The translations under genes and the position numbers were made by a program. Below, one piece after another: positions 56,464-64,000 of a DNA stretch of 64,000 nucleotides. Below the pieces are notes generated by a model that had not been told where the DNA came from, ran no database searches, and worked only from the letters and a program-made list of their open reading frames with translations. The stretch is from Bagarius yarrelli. Its lineage: Eukaryota; Chordata; Actinopteri; Siluriformes; Sisoridae. The DNA lies in NCBI GenBank assembly GCA_005784505.1, contig VCAZ01000339.1, positions 96,735 through 160,734 of the forward strand, in the 5' to 3' direction. Within the stretch, counting starts at the first letter, position 1. The number at the start of each line of letters is the position of its first letter.

Positions 56464-57500
56464 TCACAGTCTGTGTTTTGCACAACTTTGTTCTTTCTGC
56501 TCAGATATTGCCATTTTTGCCTGACCATAGATAAAAATAATCAGTTGGCACCTGAACCTGTGTCTCCGAACATATTTAAAACCAAGATTAAAACATTGAA
56601 AGGTAAAATCAACATTAAAAGACATGCTCCTTAAAAACACAAAGAAAGACTGTAATCTGGAGTAAATAAAAGCATGAAAAACAGTTTCTCTCTGTGAACA
56701 GAACGGACAATATTGTGTAACATTGGGGTTTAAAATGCAGATAAAAGAGTTCACAGAGATAATACCATGTAAAATCCTCCACTGGAGGTGAGCAGCTTTT
56801 TTAGGTTAATGGTGGTTTATAGAGTGCCCTCCACTCTGGTTTAATATCATCATTAAAACCAAGTACACTTCTCCATGGGTGTCTACCTTTCCACTTAGCT
56901 TTTTTTATTTAAAACCTTGACACAGGCCCTGTAGAGCTTTTTTTCCAAACACTGTCTCAGAGTCCATCTGCTCCTCACCTTGGCACTCCAGGAAGGGACC
57001 TTCACACTTGTCCAGGTCAGAAGCAATGTCCAGCTGGGGAAAAAGAACTTCCTCTGCCAAATCAATGTCAGTGTTGTAATATTCCATCAGCTGAGCACAT
57101 TCTTCTGATGTTAGAGAGGACCTCCAGTGATGAAGTATTTTTTAGTATTTTTTCTATACTAGACCTCCTGGTAGTGTAGGCTCCCTAATACACCACTCCC
57201 CTACTAAAATGGCTTCGCTCCTTGCCTAGTTAACTTTTGCAGAGGATAGAATCTGAAATTCTTTTAAAATCTTAATTAAAACATTCACATCCTCCTGTGA
57301 GCCTACCATCACCATCAGGTCGTCTGCAAATGCTGAAAGACAGAGAGTAGCATTAGTGTGTGGAATGGTAAAACCAGCGAGCTGACCCCTAAGTTATTTA
57401 AAGGTTCAATAGCTAGGGTGTACAGCATACCTGACAGAGAACAGCCCTGCCTCTCTCTTCGGGCTCTAAAAGGAGCACATAAACCACCATTAGGCACTTC
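56464..57500 (-). mobile_element. L1-Tx1 LINE fragment, RT to C-terminus
   Basis: On minus: 57497-57315 has RARRERQGCSLSGMLYTLAI (motif B) with EPLNNLG; a damaged middle part (57087-56905) follows; 56754-56464 has CILNPNVTQYCPFCSQRETV and FHAFIYSRLQSFFVFL, the C-terminal Cys-rich region also seen at 52400. Same family as 52020-54300 but a separate insertion. Confidence 0.75.
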
Positions 57501-58095
57501 TAGGCTTAATATTCTCTCTACTGATCATACATTGTACCATGCTATGGTCAGAGATGCCTACTGGAACAAAAAAACACTTTATAAAAAACCTTTTTATTTT
57601 TATTATTATTTTATTTTATCTTATTTCTATTTCAACACAAAGAAAAAAAATCACAAAGGCAGTTCATAAACGAAGTCAGGAAACAGGAACATGAAACTCT
57701 TGGTATGCTGCATGAAACAAACAATACTTCGCGTGGTGCTAACACTTGTTTAAATACCCTTAACCTGGAAGACGAAACGGAGACAGTGCGTGGGCGCTAG
57801 TTTTCAGGTGACGGTGCCCTCTGGTGGTGGGGGAGGAATCATTACGTTATCCCCCCTCCTATGGACGGCCACGTGGACGTGGAGCTGGACATTCCGGGTG
57901 TGCGGCATGAAAGTCATGTGTGAGGGTATATATCAAATATGTCAAGAGCCGTTACCCAAGAGCGCTCCTCAGGACCGTAACCCTCCCAGTCCACCAGATA
58001 TTCCGGTACCCCTCTCCTTCTACTTGAGTCAAGGATTTAAATTAACCTGATATGCTGGAGCTCCCTTAACTTCGATAGGGACTGGTGGTGCTGGG

Positions 58096-58317
58096 TTAGG
58101 ATCGGCATGATGTGGCCTTAGTAACGAAATGTGAAACGTGGGTGAGATACGGTATGAGGGGGGAACTAACCTGATAGCCCAAGAATGCAATTTGGTTTTG
58201 ATGAAACTCGCATTTCTCAGCTTTCACGAACAGATTGTGCTTGAGTAGACGCTGTAGAACTGTGAGGACCTGCGTGACATGGTTCATGATATGGTAGGGT
58301 TGTAAATCTGTGGCCAA
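58096..58317 (-). pseudogene. Gypsy RT fragment (palm/thumb boundary)
   Basis: HIMNHVTQVLTVLQRLLKHN, then LFVKAEKCEFHQNQIAFLGY and QVSS. This is the stretch following the YxDD box in gypsy RTs; the box itself is not present in the frame. Confidence 0.8.
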
Positions 58318-58501
58318 GGAAACCAGAGGATAATGGGTTTTTTAGGTGAGGAGAGGATATGAAGAGATATGGTCTCTGTATGCATGGCTCCTACCCGGAG
58401 TGTGAGGGGGACGGTGCGGCGGTTAATACCTGAGCCTATGGGTTACCCGCTGCAATCTAAAGTGGTCGCTTTGGGCTGATTGCACAATAAATTATCCAGG
58501 C

Positions 58502-58915
58502 TCACCGCCCTAGCCACATAATCCGAGACCCTGTGTCATCCCGACAGGTGAGCTCCACTTGCAGGTGAATGTTCAACCCGTCCTTGAACATAGTTTTGAG
58601 CGATGTGTCATTCCAACCGGTCTGCGCGGCTAACGTGCAGAACTGACTGGCGTATTCCGCTGCAGTCTGTTCGCCTTGACGCAACCTGATGAGCTGGGAG
58701 GAAACATCCAGTCCCCCTGCTGGATAAACAAACACCTCCTGTAACTGCGTTTAAGAACACAGCCGACAAAGGGTGCTCCTGTAACACCGCTAGCTGCACC
58801 TGGAAAGCTTGTAATGCATTGCCTGCAAATGCGCTAAACCCGCTGGATCCGGAGGAGGTGAATTATCTGTAATGACGGGGTCAGAGAAGGATCCATTTGC
58901 AGGTAAATATGTTTA
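58502..58915 (-). pseudogene. gag: Gypsy gag remnant
   Basis: MDPSLTPSLQ opens near 58893, then in other frames AFQVQLAVLQEHPLSAVFLN and LIRLRQGEQTAAEYASQFCT, followed by CTLAAQTGWNDTSLKTMFKD. The last part is the conserved capsid motif also present in the gypsy at 45.1 kb (EYTIQFRTLAAQSGF). Confidence 0.75.
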
Positions 58916-59344
58916 TTGAAAAGTATTGAAAACCATAGAATCAGTCCAAACATGAAACGCTTGGTATGCTGCATGAAACAAACAATACTTCGCTTGGTGC
59001 TAAAGCTTGTTTAAATACCCTTAACCCGGAAGAGGAAACAGAGACAGTGCGTGGGCGCTAGTATTCAGGTGACGGCGCCCTCTGGTGGTGGGAGGGAGGA
59101 ACCGTTACAATAATAAATATATAAATAACATTAATAGCTATTTCAATTAATTAGGTGGGTTGAATATTTTTTTTTAAACAGCAGCAATGTTAAATAAAAA
59201 ATAATTGCACTTTAAAATGTTTCAATGTAAAATAGTATTAAAAAATAGGTCACCATAAAACAGATAATGCTCTTCTAACACCATTTTAGTATAAAAGTGT
59301 TAAGGTCATTCATTGATTTAAAAAAAGTTAAACTTAACTCCAAT

Positions 59345-60600
59345 TCAACCTTTTAATAAAGCTCTGAAGGTAGAAGTGGGACTGATTTTCACCACTTGGT
59401 TTTTACAAGTTATGTAGATGGACATTTTTGCTTCTCCTATAAAAAAACTAGTTCCTATGTGATTAGTTCCTATTTTTGGATCTGTATTCAGCACTAATAA
59501 TAAAAGAGTCCACTTTTCACCAAACTTTAAAAATTGTATCCAGCAGCTCAAAACAGAAAGTTGAGTCTTTTACATTATGAGTAACAACGAAAAACAGTTT
59601 TTGTTTCATTAAAGAAGGGACACAGGAGGGTCTTTAAAACAGCTAAATCCAATTTAGAAATTAAAGCATTGATCCCCATTGCACAATGTAAAATTCTCAC
59701 AGCATTCCTATTAAGCCATTCCCTTTGTTTTTTGTTTGCCTTTTAGATTTTCTTTGATCCCCTTCCAATTTTTCTTTTCTTCATTTAAGTAAATAATTTT
59801 AGCCCACTTGGTAACTTTGGCAAACCTTGGAACCAGTTTCTTAATGCTATAACTTTTTTCAGTTAGATTTAGAGGAAGACACCAGACAAATCAAAAACCA
59901 CCTTTTCTAAAATCTTAATCTCACTTTAATTTTGTACAGAAATCATGACATCGATAGAGTGTATAACATTCCTGATAATGAGCACCCATGTCTTATTCCT
60001 CTTTGTACTTTAAAAGAAGTGCTTAACCCTCCAATGATCTTGAGTACACCACCTTTATCATTGCTATAAGACTAGGGCTAAGACCAAATACCTCTATAGG
60101 TATTGATGCTCAACCCTGTGAAAAGCTTTTCCCTGGTCAAGTAAAATCAGACCAAAATCTATTGCATATGACCTGGAGACGTCCAAAAGTCCAGAATCAA
60201 ATAAATGTTGTCATATGTTCAGTGTGAATGAAATAAAGAGTCCATGATGTCTCTGAGACCATCAGCCAGCACTTTACACATGATTTTGTAGTCCGTACAC
60301 TGTAGTGACACTGGACGCCAATTTCTGATGTCTTGAAGATCTTTTTTGGGGAGAAAAGTAATCACTGGCAGGCCATCCATTCCAGGTGCATGGTGTTCAA
60401 TGCAACCTGCAGTTCCTATAGAACCAGTGGACCTTCTAGTGTTGCGTGGTCCTCTGAGGAAGCTTTTTGAAAGACCCTGGTAAAAGGTTACTAACTGCTC
60501 TTTGTTGTCTCTGTACTCACTCCTTTACAGGTTTTGGTAAACCAGTATAAATAGGCAGGCTGTGATTCTGCTCATCGTTCTGTCCTGAGGAGCCAAATGA
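59345..60600 (-). mobile_element. L1-Tx1 LINE fragment, RT region and distal part
   Basis: On minus: 60400-60290 reads PVITFLPKKDLQDIRNWRPV and SLQCTDYKIMCKVLADGL (RT fingers), 60230-60060 is decayed motif A, and the end (59551-59345) reads VLNTDPKIGTNHIGTSFFIG with EAKMSIYITCKNQVVK, a C-terminal phrase of fish L1-Tx1. The middle is riddled with stops. The left end is a simple break at about 59345. Confidence 0.7.
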
Positions 60601-61590
60601 CTCCCCAGGAGCAGTCAGGTGCAGTGGCATAAGGGACACAATGTCTCTGTTCCCTGCATCAGGGAACGAGTGTTACCATAAATAACCGAGACTTTCCCTT
60701 TCTGTCGCTCACTCTGTCATGATGACAACACGTCTGCACACCTGTTCTAAGGGCACGCCTGCCCCTAGAAACGAAATGTCCTCCCACTGACTGAGTGTCT
60801 GGTGACCCGTTGTGTGCCATGACGCCATGCCCATCTTGGGACCCAGTCGTGAAGTGGTCCCATGTTCATTAGGCCCAGCGGAACCACCGTGGCCGAAGAT
60901 GCCAAATGTCCCAGGAGCCTCTGAAATTGTTTTACAACCAAGCTGTGTTTGAGGGCGCTCACACATTTTAGCACTGACTAGGCTTGCTTTGGGGAGAGCT
61001 GAGCCCTCATTGTGACCAAATCCAAATGGATACCAAGAAAAGAGAGTTTGCTCTTCTCTCAGTTGACCCAAACGGGTAAGGTGGTGGAGCACTTGTGTGC
61101 AACCACAAATTCTCGCAAGTGAGCTAGAATTAGCCAGTCGTTGAGATAATTGAGGATCCGGAGGAGGGGCTAAGGCAGCTCGCGTGAGCTTTGTGACGAC
61201 ACGCGGAGACAGGGACAGCCCAAAGGGGAGGACCTTGTACTGGTATGCATGACCTTTGAAGGCAAACAGCAGAAGCGGTTTGTGTCGCGGAAGTATGGGT
61301 CCTTCAGGTCTATAGCTACAAACCAATCCTGATACCTTACACACGCTAGAATGTGCTTGAGGGAACTTATGAAAGGCTAGGTTCAGCATCAAATCTAGAA
61401 TAGGCCTGCCCCCTATGTTTTATTTCAAACCGAGGTTACCAGAATAATCCTGAACCTGGGCGGGCGCCTGGCGAACTGAATCGCCTAGCCAAGATGAGTG
61501 GTCCTGAGAGAAGCCACCTGGAGGCACCAGAAAGGCTCACACAAGCTTCCACGTACCTCACCAATGGCCCCTGCCAAGACACATTCAGAG
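60540..61590 (-). mobile_element. DIRS-type retrotransposon fragment (RT/RNase H)
   Basis: On minus: 61520-61430 has QFARRPPRFR, then FAFKGHAYQYKVLPFGLSLS and PRVVTKLTRAALAPP (RT) and, in the shifted frame, ALKHSLVVKQFQRLLGHLAS, VVPLGLMNMGPLHDWVPRWA, WRHGTQRVTRHS (RNase H region). QYKVLPFGLSLSPRVVTK is a strong DIRS signature. The tyrosine recombinase is absent. The YLDDW catalytic box is lost in the decayed stretch. About 60580-60680 is GC-rich element sequence. Confidence 0.8.
60709..61392 (-). pseudogene. DIRS reverse transcriptase/RNase H open frame
   Basis: One 227-codon frame. It begins in native sequence (FAFKGHAYQYKVLPFGLSLS, PRVVTKLTRAALAPPPD) but after QLSQRLANSS it continues in a shifted frame relative to the family, giving a long open but non-native tail. 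The overlapping 60765-60974 frame holds the native RLLGHLASSATVVPLGLMNM. Length alone is therefore misleading here. Confidence 0.75.
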
Positions 61591-62345
61591 TACCCAATTC
61601 TTAGTTGTAAATTTCCACTTGTGCTTGATTAAAGATGCTTGTGCTGAAAAAGTGAGAGGAGGAGAGAGAGAGAGATAATGTTTCATTTTTTTTAATCTCT
61701 GAATAATGTGTTAACTCTCAGTGAGATTAAGATGAACTGTTTAATTTTTTTTAACTTAAGGTGAGAAATGTGTCTGTCACTCAGACAGCTTTCTGAAAGA
61801 GCAGTGAGAAAATCAGATCATTACACAGACTCATTTACTAATAAAATAGCTAATTAAATCAATCACTCTATTCCCACAACCTCTCTGAGGAGAAGCTGCT
61901 TTTATTTCTTCTTTTTTTGAAATGCGCCTCGGTCGGAATTTTCCACTTACTCTTCGTCAGCAATGATAATGATGATGAGCTCATCGATTCAGAAACTTCC
62001 TCCTGTTCACTCCACACACCATCATTTAGAGGAATCAGACCAGTTCCCTGTCTTCAGCCAAGACGGCTAGAGAATTGCACATACACACACCCTCAACACA
62101 CACTCTCTTTCAGAAAAATATACATAATCCTGTCACACACACAGACAAATACACTCTTTTTCTCTTATACAAATATGCATACATACTTTCACACACACCC
62201 CACAAACACACACTCTCTCGCAGAAAAATATACATACATAGTTTCACAGACAGACAAACACACCCACATCTGGATATTTAGTGGCTCAAAAAGTAAAATA
62301 GAGAAGGATGTAGAAAGACACCAAGAAAAATAGAGAGGAGAGAAA
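61591..62345. other. Non-coding stretch
   Basis: AT-rich, with CA-rich (62070-62240) sequence that opens His/Thr-rich frames. No gene seen. Confidence 0.5.
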
Positions 62346-62348
62346 AAG

Positions 62349-62406
62349 ATGGATGGATGGATGGATGGATGGATGGATGGTGGATGGATGGATGGATGGA
62401 TGGATT
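62349..62406. repeat. (GGAT)n microsatellite
   Basis: About 14 GGAT units with one GGT interruption. Confidence 0.97.
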
Positions 62407-62513
62407 GAACCAATAATAAACCCACAAAATTTTCTGATAACATACAGAGAGAAAAGAGAGATACAGAGAGAGAGAGACAAAAAAGGGAATATGAAATAAA
62501 TGGCTATGACAAT

Positions 62514-62792
62514 AACACAGCTGATCACTAACACAACTGATGACTGATCACTAACACAACTGATGAATGATTACTAACACAGCTGATCACTAACACAACA
62601 GATCAATGATCACAAACACAGCTAGTCACTAAACAACAGATCAATAATCACTATTACAGTTTATCAATAACACAACAGATCAATGATCAGTAATACAGCT
62701 GATCATTAACACAGCTAATATCTAACACCCCTGATCACTAACACAGATGATTACTAACTAAACAGATAACTAATAAAAATTGATCACTAATA
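62514..62792 (+). repeat. AACACARCTGATCACT minisatellite
   Basis: About 17 imperfect units of roughly 16 bases built on CTGATCACTAACACAA. Confidence 0.85.
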
Positions 62793-63198
62793 CCGTGTTT
62801 GTTGCTTGTTAAATGTAAACACTTATTCACTGATTTGCTTTCTAACTCTTGCACTCATTTGTTTTTATCTTATTTTTTTTTATCACAACTAAACCTAGAG
62901 TTTTCTGAAGAATTCTTCGTTCAGATGAAGATCAGCAAATCCAGATGTTCACACTTTAATTGCAATCATTTTTTAATACCTTAACACATTTTTGCAGTCA
63001 TACGCCAAACTCACAGCTAATTATCAGATTTGCATATTTCTGCTCTAAAAGTGATTCTGGACAGCTGGAAAAGCCTCAAATAACACAAAAATATAATATA
63101 TGGTAAACACAGCACACTGCAATGAGGTGGGTATTTCTACCATGCTCCTTGTTAGGTTCTGTAGTGATTTCTTTGATGATTTAGTATTAATTAACAGG

Positions 63199-63200
<2 letters not shown>
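62793..63200. other. Non-coding stretch
   Basis: AT-rich; no gene seen. Confidence 0.5.

Positions 63201-63232
<32 letters not shown>
63201..63232. repeat. (TA)n microsatellite
   Basis: About 15 TA units. Confidence 0.97.
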
Positions 63233-63235
<3 letters not shown>

Positions 63236-63269
63236 TTAAACTGTTTAAAATGACTATATTTTTGTAATA

Positions 63270-63605
63270 TTGGGCATGTGCTTAGTGTTCAGTGTTGGAT
63301 TGCTGATGAACGATTGTGGTTCAATTCCCAACACCACCAGGCTGTCACTGCTGAAACATTGTACTGTGGGAGAAGGAGGTTCTCATGGGTTTCTCTGATG
63401 TCCACCATTCACATTACAATGTACGAATGACTGACTGTAAAGATGCATCCACACATAAGCCTGCCTCATTATTTGTCTGTCCCCCTCCTTCAGGTGTTGG
63501 GCTTGCTGATGGAAGATTGTGGGTTTAATTCCAACACCACCAAGCGTCACTACTGAATCGTTGTACTGAGTATGAGGAGGTTTTCATGCGTTTATCTGCT
63601 GCCCC
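63270..63605 (+). repeat. Two copies of a tRNA-like (SINE-type) repeat
   Basis: 63288-63400 and 63495-63605 share GCTGATGRAMGATTGTGG, TTYAATTCC, AACACCACCA and TTGTACTG. The GGTTCAATTCC phrase resembles a tRNA-type B box. Confidence 0.6.
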
Positions 63606-63649
63606 ACACTTAACACTTTACTTGATGGCATCCAAATTATGAGCTGTTT

Positions 63650-63890
63650 CCCCATCTGTTTGTCTTCCCCTCCTTCTGTCTCCCCCTCTGTCTATCTCCC
63701 CTCTGTTTGTCTTTTCATCTGTCTGTCTGCTCCTCTGTCTATGTGTCTGTCCGTCTGTCTGTGTATCTCTCTTTGCGTGTCTCTCTGTCTGTTGCCTCTC
63801 TCTGTCTGTCTGTCTGAACTTCTGCCTTTCTCCCCTCTGTCTGAATCCCCATTTGTTTGTCTCCCTCTCTGTATATCTCTCTGTCTCCTC
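63650..63890. repeat. CT/TGTC-rich simple sequence
   Basis: Interrupted CTGTCTGTCT/CTCTCTGTCT tract; the Cys/Leu/Ser-rich frames across it are artefacts. Confidence 0.9.
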
Positions 63891-64000
63891 CAGTCCCATA
63901 GTGTGATTATTCGAAATGTGGCTCTGAGATAAATGTATCAATAAAACTGCTTAGATTATCAAGTAATTCTTCATCAAGCGCTAAAACTGCAGAGACAAAA

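Larger units (their letters stand above)
57650..59109 (-). mobile_element. Short gypsy element, mostly deleted
   Basis: Two LTR-like copies on minus: 59109 to about 58900 and about 57845 to 57690; they share ATACCAAGCGTTTCATGTTT-type and GAGGGCGCCGTCACCTGAAT-type phrases. The upstream copy starts TGTAACGG, and a purine run AGGAGGGGGG (57850-57862) precedes the downstream copy, as a polypurine tract should. Between them are a gag remnant (58799-58502: LIRLRQGEQTAAEYASQFCT and NDTSLKTMFKDGLNIHL) and an RT remnant (58317-58096: VTQVLTVLQRLLKHNLFVKA, EKCEFHQNQIAFLGYQVS). Protease, most of RT and integrase are gone. Confidence 0.8.

Noticed and set aside
60709..61392. Intact 227-codon gene
   Set aside because: Only its first part is native DIRS RT; the rest is a shifted frame that happens to stay open.
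62075..62443. His/Pro/Ser-rich ORFs on both strands
   Set aside because: CA and GGAT microsatellites.
62514..62792. Regular spaced repeats suggesting a CRISPR array
   Set aside because: Units are contiguous and imperfect without unique spacers, and this is vertebrate DNA.
63618..63941. Cys/Leu-rich and Arg/Gln-rich ORFs on opposite strands
   Set aside because: TGTC/TCTC simple sequence.

Overview
This is vertebrate, almost certainly teleost, genomic DNA: AT-rich, full of microsatellites, without operons or compact gene spacing, and carrying the usual fish mix of transposons (L2-type, L1-Tx1, Rex1/CR1-like and RTE-type LINEs, Ty3/gypsy, DIRS, endogenous retroviruses, Tc1-type inverted-repeat elements and a tRNA-derived SINE). 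The L2 tail ending in repeated ATTGA and the SINE are shapes I associate with otophysan fish, perhaps catfish; that is inference. I find no intact host gene and no convincing host exon. Almost every coding signal belongs to a decayed mobile element.

Layout. 1-2466: minus-strand endogenous retrovirus (ERV) remnant (LTR fragment, RNase H, integrase) cut by the window edge, followed by an L1-Tx1 ORF1 scrap. 3386-5483: RTE-type LINE (+) with a perfect 26-bp inverted repeat. 7667-7969: one unrecognised ORF. 8801-21960: large minus-strand ERV (LTR, gag, pro, RT, integrase, env remnant), broken by a full-looking reverse-oriented LTR (14421 to about 15936) and by a nearly complete L2 LINE (16503-20468). 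22-38.5 kb: mostly unique non-coding DNA with satellites, a SINE pair, a DIRS-like scrap, a second ERV integrase and a solo gypsy-type LTR. 38575-40136: second RTE LINE (-). 43.4-45.7 kb: deleted gypsy element. 46.2-46.6 kb: Tc1-type hairpin element. 49.6-61.6 kb: LINE graveyard (Rex1-like, L1-Tx1), a second short gypsy and a DIRS reverse transcriptase. 61.6-64 kb: satellites and a duplicated tRNA-like repeat.

How it fits together. The retroviral pieces at 1-2466, 9.7-14.4 kb and 20.5-22 kb look like one family. Aligning its three LTR copies by eye suggests a long LTR of about 1.5 kb: a promoter/polyadenylation half (TATA box, repeated TTACATCA-like sites, AATAAA) preceded in U3 by a roughly 1 kb segment carrying an ORF on the opposite strand. 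That ORF has a splice-acceptor-like start, a DVGTQTD motif, a Pro/Ser-rich acidic tail and an AATAAA right after the stop. This antisense U3 ORF is the most unusual item here and the best candidate for something undescribed.

All family names come from recognising motifs by eye. No database search, alignment program or RNA evidence was available. Element ends are approximate except where terminal TG/CA or repeat units are stated.
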